From: Ganoderma boninense
Taxonomy: Eukaryota > Basidiomycota > Agaricomycetes > Polyporales > Polyporaceae
Assembly (NCBI GenBank): GCA_002900995.3
Contig: CM035314.1
Location: 1,464,468-1,528,467 of the forward strand
Direction: 5' to 3'
Length of the DNA stretch: 64,000 bases
Part shown: positions 1 through 10,775 of the stretch, piece by piece
Numbering within the stretch: position 1 is the stretch's first letter
How the letters are laid out: the number at the start of each line of letters is the position of its first letter
Program-made: the position numbers and the translations under genes
Notes under the pieces: model-generated
Seen by the model: only the letters and a program-made list of their open reading frames with translations
What the model was told of the DNA's origin: nothing
The model's database searches: none

Positions 1-54
1 TAGTGTGCCCTTCACCTCCATCTGACTCGTGGCGGAAACTTAATCCTACCACAG

Positions 55-416
55 GGAAGACGACACCAACTGGCCCAAGAAGAATATCGTCGGCAAGCAG
101 GAGCTCGAAATTCGCGTCGGCAATGACCACATCGCGTTCGAGGTGCGTTTTCGACTCATCCTGCTCCACTTCCACTTCTGTAGCGTATGCCCTCTGACAC
201 ATGTCTGCGTTGTACAGACTGCAAAAATTGGTTCACTGGTCGATGTTTCAGACAGTGAAGATCCGGAGGGCTTGCGTGTATTTTACTACTTGGTCCAGGA
301 CCTAAAGGTACGTCCTCATTCTCGTCGGCGTAGACTCGCGTGTGCTGACCCAGGTAAAAACGTAGTGCTTGATCTTCTCGCTCATCTCCCTCCATTTCAA
401 GATCAAGCCTATCTAA
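55..416 (+). CDS. mago: Mago nashi homolog (3' part)
   Basis: This is the C-terminal two thirds of Mago nashi, the core exon junction complex subunit that pairs with Y14 (RBM8A) in the nucleus and travels with spliced mRNA. Visible exons are 55-142, 218-307 and 366-416, all joined in phase by GT..AG introns. The translation carries the highly conserved blocks [32 protein letters not shown] and the terminal [13 protein letters not shown], where Mago proteins normally end. The first exon lies outside the window, so the gene is truncated only by the window edge. Splicing of the last 51-nt exon is needed to recover the conserved C-terminus; reading through the intron gives nonsense. Identity is effectively certain because Mago is among the most conserved eukaryotic proteins. 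Confidence 0.96.
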
Positions 417-717
417 ACGTGCTGGTGGTAGGCTTGCCACTACCGCCTGCGTGCGGGGTTCCTGCACTCGCTCTGTGTTTTTCGCCACGTATCTTGTAAT
501 TGATCGCGCTTGGAATGGATGTTCAAGCGCCAAGCGCCTGTGTGTCTCGGGTCCAGGTGTCATGCGAAGACCAACTTTCCCTCAAGATTTTATTCTCGAA
601 CGGCCGTTCTGGTCCCAATTCACAAGATGATGGTCGTAACGGTCATCAACAGGCGTAAAGAGTTACGTGCTACATATTTTCCGCCGTCTGGAACCTTCGC
701 TGATGCTGCCTTTGTCT

Positions 718-1918
718 TTAGGAGTGTGCGACACTTCGAGCAGACCATCAGTACAATCAAACAGTACGAGGATGGAGGCCCACGTACCCGACTTCCCAGC
801 TGCTGTCTCTAGCGATGCAGAGACCTTCGGACAGCACGGGCTGGTTGGGCGGCAAGCACTGGCTTGCCGCTGCAGAAGCGACCTGGGCCTGTGCACAAGC
901 GCGCATTTCAGTGAGTGAGATGTCCATCCCCGTTGATCCGTCAGATTGGGAACACGTACGAGGGACAGCCAGCAGTACGTGAGCGGAGCGGGACTGATGT
1001 TCTCGAAGAAGAAGCGACAGGTCCCGAACGTGATTGTCTGGACGTGGTTCGAGTCGACGGTGAAGTCCGGGCCTTTGGAAAGAGACGGCGGTCAGTGCTA
1101 TTACTGCCGAGCAATACGCAGGGGACCGGGAGATACGCACTGATCTGGCCATTCAGGATCGTGATGGCGTTCACGAGTTCCTGGCAGTCGTCCGAGGTGG
1201 GCGGGAGCTGTCCGAGCTCGGCGCAGACGTTCGTGCAGATCTCTCCGCAGACGTTCGTCGCAGTTGAGCTCGGCGCGGCCGCCGACGCGGTTGTTGTCAC
1301 TGTGACCACGTCCGTCGCGGTTGAGCTTTGCACCACAGTGGTCACGTCCGTCGCCGTGGTCGTCTCCGTCGCCGTAGCCGTCGTGGTTTCGGTAGCGGTC
1401 GCTGTCGTTACTTCGGTCGCGGTCGCAGTCGCGGTCGTGGTGGTAGCTGAGACGCTGACGGACACGGACACGGAGACCGAGGTCACCGTGCTTGTGCAAA
1501 TGGCCGTCGTGGCCTTGGTCACTGTCGTCGTCCTGGGCTTTGAGCAGTGGGGGTGAGGGAAGAACCACCAGAGGATGCCCTCGAGCCAACCCCAAAAGCC
1601 ATCATCCTCGCCGCATGCATGCGCTGCGCTCAGCGGGGAGGTGTCGTTCGTAGAAGCGACGCAGGAGAGCTTCGCGAGCTCGACCGTCTGGTTGCCGAAC
1701 ACGAAAGAGGATGCGGCGACCAGGGTGGGCTCCACGCCAGAGCTGCACAGGGTGTCTGAGGAGTTCGATGCCTGTCGGGCTACGGACACACGTCATGTCA
1801 GAGAGACTCGTTGGGAAGATGGAACAGGACGGGACGGACCACGGTAGTACGGCGTCGTGAGCGCCGTGCTGCTCAAGGCGTACGCGAGGAGGACGAGGAG
1901 AGTTGCCCAGGTGTTCAT
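718..1918 (-). CDS. Secreted Cys-rich protein A, glycan-binding Y3-like (inferred), with Thr/Val/Ser-rich insert
   Basis: Five exons (1843-1918, 1141-1779, 960-1072, 788-888, 718-733) give 314 aa. Residues 1-20 form a signal peptide (MNTWATLLVLLAYALSS). The mature protein has the array's shared Cys pattern: NVCGEICTNVCAELG, a DDC motif, TFGTCRFFFENI, TYCW and a final W-x-V-G-V-A-H-S. This order resembles the basidiomycete glycan-binding protein Y3 family, which is small, secreted and lectin-like; that link is my inference from motif order. Unlike copies B and C it has a long Thr/Val/Ser/Ala-rich insert (about residues 115-195), probably O-glycosylated, and the intron separating exons 2 and 3 in B and C is absent. 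A TATA box lies about 90 bp upstream. The start was chosen because it gives the signal peptide and a phase-1 first intron as in B and C. Confidence 0.72.
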
Positions 1919-3642
1919 ACTGGTCGTAGTCGAAGGCGGGGTTGAGCCTGAGCGACGTCTTAGGACTAGGAGGCCTGATCCTGAGGACAGGTGCCTACAC
2001 CCGAGCTTTTATACCCTGGCTTGTCACCATCCCCCCGATGACTTGGACGTAGCCGCGCCCGAGACGGCCATGATCAGGCAGCTGGCCTGGAGCGAATGTG
2101 CGATTTACCGAAGCAGAATACGGCAGATGTGTCATCTGAAATGTCCGGCCCAGGGCCAGAACACCATGCCGCGCGAAAGTTGGACGGATGTCCGAGCGAA
2201 AAGAATGGGAGAAGACTGAGGTAGGAGGGAAACGCCTTGGCCAGACAGTGTGTGTTGAATTGTATCCGAAAGGTACCTAACACATTACCTCTCTTCGCTG
2301 GGTGTCCTGGGCAAAAGTATTGGTGCGCGAAGTCTTCGTAGCGACGACCATGTGCTGGCAATTCTTTGTTGACGTGTTTAGGTGCTTTGGCTTTCGGTCT
2401 CTTAACGTGCTTCGCCTGTACGTACAGGGATGTCTTCGACTCTTGAATACAATTTTCACGGCCGCCGTCGCTTCTCACAATATGCCTCAGGCGGTCCAAT
2501 GGCTTCAGCTGACTGGGCAGCAGAACAGAAGCCAAGCGGCGGACCGACCGCACGATGTCTCTCGCTGACGGGGAAGACGCCGTTGGACGACTCCTACAAC
2601 ACACCGGTTGACAGTCTAGACGGACCGCAGAGGACTAGCTCCGTGGGATCGCCGAGTGAGAACCAAGGCACCAACAACTTCTCGAGAACTTACAGGCACG
2701 CCCGGCGTAGGTGATAGAGGGGAAACCCACCGCACTGGCACTCTCGCCGCGAACGTCTAAACGGAATCGTCCTAGCTACCACCCCGTTGGGTCTATGGTA
2801 ACGATGAACTTGAAGTTGTACACCGGGTGGCAGTATACTGCAAGCCCCACATACTTGGTTCTGCGGTTGCTTTACAGCTGGAAGCGGGTCCATGCGCTGC
2901 ATCGTGAGAGGGGGGATCATCTTAAGCTAACTCGTTCCCATCGATGCGCCGGACAGCAGACATGGGGCCTAAATTTGACCATCAACTACCCCCATGTCGC
3001 CCCTCCTCTGGGGCCGTCTGAGCCGGGTGCACTTGCGTCGGAGACGAAGAGGCTTACAGTCGGCATTAGAGTTACAGCTTGCGGTGATTGGTATCAGTTG
3101 TTCTCGGCGTCATCGTCAAAACGTCATGGAAAGAGACATTTCAATAAGAACTAGTCGGCGATTGTGCCTGCACAATTTGACAGCTCCTCCATCCGGATTC
3201 TGGAATCTTTTCATATTCTGCAACTGTTTCTTTTGTGAAAAATCGTTCTGTAAGCCACGGTCGTCGTGGTCGTGTAGCATTAAATTTCTTGAGATATGGC
3301 CAGGGAGGCCATTAAACATAAAATCATGGCACTCGCTGGCAACGACTCGGTCAGTCATCCGGATACGTTTCTCATTCAAGGCACGGGCTTTGGCCTCGCT
3401 ATAATGATTCCTCGCGAACGTCCAGTGCTTGATTAAATATCAAAGCTGGGGGTGGCCCGGTCGTCGTCTGCCCTGTCGGATCCGAAATATCTCTGAGGGT
3501 TCGGGCATTCAATGTAGATCATGATCACCGTCTGCATCAAGATGACTATTATAGTACACTGGGGTCGTTCTATCATACGACAAGTATCACTTTGCGGCAC
3601 ATTCTTCACTGCTGCCCTTAGCGTGACTAATTGTGACAGATT
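1919..3642. other. Gap between Y3-like genes A and B, no gene seen
   Basis: Apart from the A promoter next to 1918, open frames here are short, lack recognisable domains and show no consistent splice structure. I see no tRNA, tandem repeat or transposon ends. Confidence 0.5.
2006..2013 (-). promoter_or_regulatory. TATA box of Y3-like gene A
   Basis: On the minus strand this reads TATAAAAG, about 90 bp before the ATG at 1918. Copies B and C have an equivalent box at nearly the same distance. Confidence 0.6.
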
Positions 3643-4552
3643 TTAAGCATGTGCTACACTGTTCATGAACAAAATAAGTACAGGAAAATATTAGTAAGGA
3701 CAAAGGAGGTACATACCCGACTTGCCAGGGAGAGGTAGGAGACAGGCAGAGACCCTCAGACTGCACGGGTTGGTTGGGTGGAAGGCACGCCGCAGCAGCA
3801 GCGGAAGCCACTTGGGCCTGGCATATGGCACAGCAATAAGCTAGTCAAATATATCGAACGTCTAAAGGAAAAGGAAACACACACGAGAGACATCCAGCAG
3901 TATTCGACTGGTTTAGCGGACATGTTTTCAAAGAAGAACCGGCACGTCCCGAAAGTCAGGGTTTGGGCATGGTACGCAGCGACCTCGAAGGTTGCAGCTA
4001 CACGGAAACAATCAGCACGGAACTCGAACGGGATGAGGCACATCTCCAAGGGACCTGTCGGAGCACTGAGAAGACTTACCGATGGAGCCGTAGAAGATGC
4101 TAATTGCATCGACAATCGTCTGGCAGTCATCTGCATCCGGAGGAAGAGGGCCAACATTCGCGCAAGCATTGGTACCTGCATCAATAAAACGAAAAACCAC
4201 CTGTCAGTGCGTACAATGTAGAATCAACATATGAAACACCTAACAAGGCTCGTTACACACGCTTGGAGGAGCGGCGGCGGTGACGATGGCACTACCGATG
4301 ACCGCTTCACGCTTACTGACGGGCAGTCCGCAAGAAGCTGCCCAAATTCGACTCTCTTTTCCCCGACTTCAATGCAAGATGTGGATATGGTCTCTGCTCC
4401 AGCACAGAACGTAGGCTGGCGAGCTATTGTTTTGTACTTGTGAGCAACAAGCTGAAAAACAGGCTCGGTACCGACTCACGTATGATAGAGGCGTCGCTCG
4501 TCGTAGCAATAGTAGCAACAGAGAGAAGAGCAATGAATGAGATCTTCATCAT
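3643..4552 (-). pseudogene. Secreted Cys-rich protein B, Y3-like, with a one-base deletion in exon 2
   Basis: Six exons are recognisable by comparison with copy C: 4480-4552, 4245-4423, 4080-4175, 3885-3997, 3717-3817 and 3643-3658. Exon 1 encodes a signal peptide (MMKISFIALLSVATIATTS). Exons 3-6 keep the family motifs CTNACANVGPLPPDADDCQ, TLTFGTCRFFFEN, EYCWMSL and the terminal W-Q-V-G-V-A-H-A. Exon 2 is 179 nt against 180 nt in copy C; the missing base falls where the family has L-S-C-G (about 4332-4338), so the protein leaves frame before the Cys-rich core and stops early. Every splice site is intact, so this is either a very recent pseudogene or a homopolymer sequencing error. If the base is restored the gene is a normal family member. 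Intron phases match copy C exactly. Confidence 0.7.
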
Positions 4553-4649
4553 GACCTATAACACGGAAGTGGGGCTAAAGGTCAGCCGGAACGGCGAGCG
4601 AGTTCCAGGGGGCATGTGGTAGCGGAAGGTCGCAACGCCCTTCCACAGG

Positions 4650-4656
4650 CTTTATA
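4650..4656 (-). promoter_or_regulatory. TATA box of Y3-like gene B
   Basis: Minus-strand TATAAAG about 100 bp upstream of the ATG at 4552, inside a small palindrome (AGGCTTTATAAGCCT). Confidence 0.6.
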
Positions 4657-5186
4657 AGCCTGAAGGCTTCTGAGCATGGATGCCCGAGTCCTGCTACTCG
4701 CTCCCTATAATTGAATGCTCAGGACATGCGAGATAAGCTCACAGAAGAAGACATCTCTTGCCTCTGAACGGAATGAACCACACCTTCACCTCGTTTGCCC
4801 GATCAGAAGGGCAGGTCGTTCTGTTCGTGCGGGACACATGTAACGAGATATGCCATCAGCGCCGTTGCAGGAATATTTTGGTTCCACTCACCGATCTTCA
4901 TATGGAAGAGATAAAACTATACTTTTGTGCGCACATACGAACCGCTCTGCTGAGGATTGATGTCTTGACATAGCGAGAAGCTCTGCCTCTGAAACTCCAC
5001 GGTCAGGGGCTGAAACGTCGTGCCAGACCATGACGCCGCGTTGAATGGATAACTTCGAAGCAAGCGCATCGAGGTCGATTCTAAAATGACATGCAATACA
5101 ATCTCTGGCAAATACATCAAGCGCTTAACAAAATGGTCGCATGTTCCGTTGCACCTCTGTCTTGGTCCAACGAGCGGTGGATGACT

Positions 5187-6107
5187 TCAAGAGTGTGCAG
5201 CGCTACACGTGGACGGGAAGTCAGCGCCATGAGTAGGAGGAGAGTACGAAGGGAAGATGACATACCCGACCTGCCAGAGAGCGTCTGGGGAAAGGCACAG
5301 GCCCTCGGAGTGGACAGGTTGAACGGGCGGGAAGCACGCCGAGCCGGCAGCAGAAGCGACTTGAGCCTATAACCGCATCATTAGTCAATCTCGACCACAA
5401 GGCACTCCGATAACAAAGCGCCAAAACCCAAACCCATAATACTTACGAAAGAGAGCCAACAGTACTCAACGGAGTTAAGGGATAGGTTCTCGAAGAAGAA
5501 GCGGCACGTCCCGAACGTCAGCGTCTGGGCATGGTCCGCCTCGACCAGGAAAGTAGACGCTAAGGATGCGCATGAGGAGGAGGCGAAACGTTGACAGACC
5601 GTATAAGTATTCGAGACGTACAGATAGAGCCGTTGAGGATAGTGATCGCATCGACGATGATCTGGCAATCGTCTGTGACCGGAGGAAGAGGCCCGCTGTC
5701 TGCGCAGACATTCTCGCCTGCAAAAGCCGCATTTGTTGAAGGATTTGCCAGTCAGCCACCACAGTGTAAAGGTTATAGGAGGAGGTCTACTGACAAAGCT
5801 CCCCACACACGTTCGGGGTGGGCGCTGGGGTAGCGACGACGGTGCTAGTTGCCACCTGACGCTTGTTCGCGGGAGGTCCGCAGGAGAGCTTCGCAAGCTC
5901 GACGGTCTTGCCCCCGACCTCGATGGATGACGTGGACACAGTCGTAGCCCCAATGCAGAAAGAGGAGTCACGAGCTATGAGGTTGTGCTCGTCAGTCAAA
6001 GGTGAAAACGCTCGCCTTCTGGTGAGAGACTTACGGAGAAGAGAAGCGTGGCTCGTGGCAGCAACAGCAACGGCAGTGAGAAGTGCGGCGAAAGCGGTCT
6101 TCATCAT
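5187..6107 (-). CDS. Secreted Cys-rich protein C, glycan-binding Y3-like (inferred)
   Basis: Six exons (6035-6107, 5795-5974, 5622-5717, 5447-5559, 5266-5366, 5187-5202) splice in phase to a protein of about 192 aa. It begins with a signal peptide (MMKTAFAALLTAVAVAATS), followed by CIGATT..VELAKLSCG, NVCGELC-ENVCADSG, PPVTDDCQ, TLTFGTCRFFFEN, EYCWLSF, a Cys-x(13)-Cys pair and a terminal W-Q-V-G-A-A-H-S. The last coding exon is only 16 nt. This is the cleanest copy and served as the reference for A and B. The Cys order, the DDC motif and the C-terminal Trp-x-V-x-x-x-H-S resemble basidiomycete Y3-like lectins; function is inferred, secretion is well supported. Introns are 50-75 bp. The donor of intron 2 (GTCAGT) splits a Cys codon, as in B. 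Confidence 0.75.
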
Positions 6108-6191
6108 TAGGTATGGGTGAAGTGAGGAGGGTTCAGGTAGTTCGAGAGAGAATTGTAGTAGTGCTCTGAGGGAAGTGTCACCTGTTGCACG

Positions 6192-6198
6192 TTTTATA
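6192..6198 (-). promoter_or_regulatory. TATA box of Y3-like gene C
   Basis: Minus-strand TATAAAA about 88 bp upstream of the ATG at 6107. Just beyond it lies a block also seen upstream of gene B (see findings). Confidence 0.6.
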
Positions 6199-9100
6199 GG
6201 TCCAAAGGCCCTTGAACATGAACGCCCAGGCTCGGCAATATTGTCCAGAACTCGGCTCGGACCTTCCAATGCTCGGATGTTCGAGGCGTCAGATTCAGGC
6301 GTATAGACACGATATCCAATGCCTAGAAAGAGCCGGGCGACGTGTTCGTTCAGCCCGATCAAGGCACACCTGTTCGGCCTCTGCGAAAGCAGGGAGAACA
6401 ACGGGAAGATAGTCGCCGTAAGGTACACCGTCGGATACACGGTACCTGGGTCCCTGCAGGCTTAGGACTGGGTAAGTTGGTTAAGAATATTTTATTCACT
6501 AGACCTCAGCGTTCAGCCTTACATGTTTGGCTCCAAATGCATGAAATATCATGATCAAGAACTGAAGAGACGCGGAGAGCTTTGCGGTGTCGAAGTCAGC
6601 ACCTTGTGTACCGGAGGGAGCCTCGCACTGCCAACGAGCAGCCGGCCGTAGACGTGACTGCAAGTGCCTTGATCCACTTCCGATGTGCTGCGGGACGTGC
6701 TCACAGAAGTCAGAGCTCCACGCCGGCGTGAGAGGGGAAGTGAAGGGACAATGCGACAGAGCCGGGGCTGACTTGATTGCGGCGAGGGACACGCCGCGCC
6801 GCCCAAAGCAAGTCTCTGAAAAAGTACGACCATTGAGGCCGAGGAGTGTTTCAGCTGGATAGAGAAGAACTATCGGACGCCGACGGAAACCTACGGAAGA
6901 GAACGCAGATGATAAAAGTTGCATTGAGCATCTGCCTGGGGTTGCTTCTTGATGTCGAGGGAGATCTAGGCATTCTTCAAGCGGGATTGTACGTTCGCAG
7001 ACCGGGGGCGTATGACGGCTCTACAAAGGACACACAGCATGGATGACCTCCCATGCGCGTACCACGGAACAAGTGTGAGTGATTCATTACTAGTCATCGC
7101 TTTGGAAGGACGCACAGGACGTTAAGCTGGGGCTGGAGGGGGCTGTTCGTTCCTCGGGCCAGTCGATGCTGGACCAAGTGATTGGCATTTGTGATAGTTG
7201 GGCCGCCTTCTGGGCGTGGCCCTCCGGAAGCCGTATGACCGGCCGTGGACGGAACGCGGTGGAGATGAGTGGAAGACAAGAGAGCGGCAGCAGATGCGGA
7301 CTATACACGGCGAGTTCGGACGGACGTCGGGCGCTTGGAACGACGGGGCGTGAGTGGCTGGGATCAAGCTGGGAATGAGATGAAGGCACCGCGAGTGGCT
7401 TGTGCGAGTACAAGAGCTCCCATTCCTCGCCTGGAGAAAATCAAGGCGGCCAAAACAAAAATATGGACTTCCTCTCCAGCAAGAGGCGCGGGGAGTTGGT
7501 AGAAGGAGGAGAAAGCGTCAGGAGACAAATAGGCAGATGGCATGCCAGCGGGGTCGGAGGTACACTGGGCCTCGTTGCTGTACCACTCAGAGTCAATGCG
7601 TGGGCACAAAAAGTACACGGAAGGAATACACCCGCCAAGAATACACGCGTGCATTCGCCCGTCTGGCAAGCTGCCTTCTGCGCTGGTAATGCGAAGTCCG
7701 CACAGAAGTAAATAGAAACATTTGTACTCAGACTCAGTCGGACGGGCCAGCCTCGAACCTGCAACTTGGCAAGATGATCACCCCTACCAAGCTTCATAAC
7801 AATGGAGGACCCGCGTATTCAGGCCGTGGTTTCCAGTCCGCTCGAATGCTCGGGCGGCAAGACCTCGAATAGGTGGCCGCCGAATGTTGGTCAATAATTA
7901 GTGTAGTCTCCCGAGGCTGAACCTGGCTGAACGCATACTGCAGCCAATTGCAATCATTGATGGCAGCCCTGCCGAAACGATGATGGCGCAAAACAGAATG
8001 GTTGACATTGACAATTTGAGAAACTGCCTTCAGAGGGTAAGTGTCACTGTGTCCGGGTAGGCCGTGGCCGTAAAAACGCATCGGCCGGTGAGCGGATGAC
8101 TCATGAGGGAAGACATTCCATGACACACGGAGTGCGTGGTGACGCAACGCACGTTGCTGGGGCTGACGAGGTGAGAAATCGGAGGTAAGAGCGTTGTTCC
8201 GGCGGGACGTGCGAGTTGGGGGAGAAAGATTTAGAGGTGGGGTAACGTGTGTTGGCTTGGGGAGTCGCGGTGAGGTCATGAGTGAAAAGAAGGAGAAGAG
8301 AAAGAAGAGAAGACAATCTTCTATAGTAAAGCATGATAACAAGCGCCCTTTTAATTACTATTTTAGGCAGGTGCATGTATCGGAGGCCCGACCAAAGCCG
8401 ACGAGGGAAACTCAGGGAGCGACTCTGACTCGAGATACTGCCTAATAGGTGCATCCTATACATGTGCAATGACGCTTTTCATCCAATCATCCAAATCCTT
8501 CGTTCTAAGACTCGAGTGTAGGACGAGGCGTTGGCCCACGGATTGAGGCCGAAGCGCTCAGATAGTGCTTTTGACGCCGAACAGACCGGGCGACGGGTTG
8601 TGGACGCGGTCAAGCCTCTACTCTGACCACGACTCCCCACAGCTGCGACTTCCCCTCTGCCGCCCTCTTCCTGTCTGCTGGCCTTCTCTTCATATATATA
8701 TATTTCTCTCTTTCCTCAGGCTAGCTGTCTTTGCTATGAACTTTGACGGTACGCTCACGCCTCAAACGCACTGCACGAGCGCCACGTTGACGCGGACCCG
8801 GTTCAGCAGAAAGACACAGGTCATCCCCATCAAATAGGCGGTTCTTGACGCTTTTATGAGGAGCACAGAAGACTGAAATATGACTTTGCAAGGAGAATCA
8901 GGGTTGACTCGGGTCTGGCGTCCAGAGGGTATGTTCGAGTGTCATCTCTACACGTCTGACTCTGATGCACAACGCGGCGTGATGCCGTACATCATACATT
9001 TACCACCCTTAGACAAGCAGAAACCTGTCATTGCGGCATTAGTGGCTTATTTGTCCATGACGTGTGACGAGCAACATTCCTAGCCAGTGGCACTCCTGCA

Positions 9101-10775
9101 GCGCAACTCCGCACCCGCGGGCCGCCACATGCGCCATATCATGCATGCGACTTCAATGAACGGTGAGTCATCTGTGTCATATACTGGTACCTACCGTGTT
9201 GTGTATGCGCTAGATTCTTATACACATGCTGTAGTGGTCAATGGGGCGGTAATACCGGAGGACGTATTCATGCCGAAAGGACAGCTGGTCAGGCAATTGC
9301 GGAATGGAAGAGAAAGGTGAGCCAATGACCAAGTAACAGGTTACGATATGGTCGATCCGGAGGGCAGCGTTTAAGCTTGGAGTCACTGAGGTACGCCCAC
9401 CTTTTGAAGCGCGCCTCCACATGAACTTCACGACCTACTCCAGGTTGGAGTGCCCAAGTTCTTCAGGCGGTGCGTTCTCTACACAGTTCTCTGACGCTGC
9501 CACCTTGGAAAGTGCAGGGCCACTCACTGTTCACAGATTCCAGAAGGGCACGGCGCATTGAGGGCGGGCGACAGCCCGGCCGATGTGCGCAGTGAGTGTT
9601 GGTTAAGCGGTGGTCACTGAAGTCGTGTTGAGGCTCGACGTCGCACGCATGTCGGTGTTATATACTCTGTTTCAAGTCTCGACCCTCCACCTCCTGGACA
9701 GATGCTATTGTATGTAGCAAATAAGTTGTAAATCCAATTGAGATGCCTACGCCTGTCAGCCCGAAAACTCCCTTTCCGGGGCAATGGCACGGGAAACTGC
9801 TAGTTGAATTGAAAGCATGACCGCGTTGGGGGGGACTGACGGGGTCGGTATGGCAGTCGCTGACAGGGCCGAGAATGAAGCGAGTGAAAAGCGCATGGAC
9901 TGACCGTGTCCTTGATGAAAGTCGAGGCTGAACTGAGGGAGGCTGGCGGGTACGAGCGTAGGCCAGACTTGGGGGGTATGGATGCCTGGTGGGAGCGAAA
10001 GGGGAAGGACCCCGTGGGGAAAGCGACGAGTGGCCCAGGACGGCAGGACAAGGGGAGCTGGTGCAGGTGTCGGGACCCGTTTCCCATAAGGGGTTGGAAA
10101 ATAGAAGAAAAACAAGATGGGGTGAAGGGAGGGATTAAGCAACAAGCCGTGTTCGAAGTTGGGGGTACTGGATGGCACTAGCACTGGTTGAATAATTGTA
10201 TATGCCATCATAGTGACGACGACAAGGAGCGAGGAATATCAGGAGCGTGTGCATGTGAGCGATCGGTGAAGGCAGGGAATGGAAGACGTGTAAGTACACA
10301 GACCATGCCAGGGCGAGGGCGGTTGACGTTGATTGACGAGCGGGGCGTCATGTGCATCGGGCGAGGCAGGTCCCCACACCCGGGCGCAGTCCAAACGGGA
10401 GGATGGACGGTGCGCAGGAGCTTGAAGACTGGGGAGAGCAACACGCAGGGAGCATGTCATTGAGAGGGAGCTGCTTGTGCCCGCAGCCTTCTCAAGCGCG
10501 ACGGTGGACGAGAATGGGCGGCCGGCATTTCGAGCCGAAAGAGGGCCAGTCACGGGACGCAGCGCCGGCAAAGGCCGAGTGGGCCTGGTGGGGTCACGGT
10601 TCGAGTCGGGGTCAGCTTCCCCTCGCCAGTCTCGCGCTCACCTCCAACGTCGCCCCCAAAGCCGCGTCGACCTCCGCCTTCACCCCGCCCCCTCCTCCTC
10701 CCGACTCCCAAGTCTCCCTCGCCCCGCCTCCCGACGCGTCCCCCCACTCTCCCTCTTCCCAATCCTTCCTCTACC
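6199..10775. other. 4.6-kb gene-poor stretch
   Basis: Open frames up to about 180 codons occur on both strands but none carries a recognisable domain or a believable exon chain. The last 170 bp before 10776 are pyrimidine-rich on the plus strand, as expected for the leader of the kinase gene. A degenerate tRNA-Gly-like segment near 7745-7800 (minus) is discussed under rejected items. No transposon termini were found. Confidence 0.45.

Noticed and set aside
7745..7800. Possible tRNA-Gly(GCC) on the minus strand (TTGCCAA loop and GGTTCGA box)
   Set aside because: The anticodon-like loop and B box are present, but the acceptor stem does not pair, the anticodon stem has two mismatches and the variable/T-arm spacing is too short. 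At most a relic.
10590..10620. GGTTCGAGTC box upstream of the kinase as a tRNA B box
   Set aside because: No A box or foldable arms upstream; likely chance in GC-rich leader.
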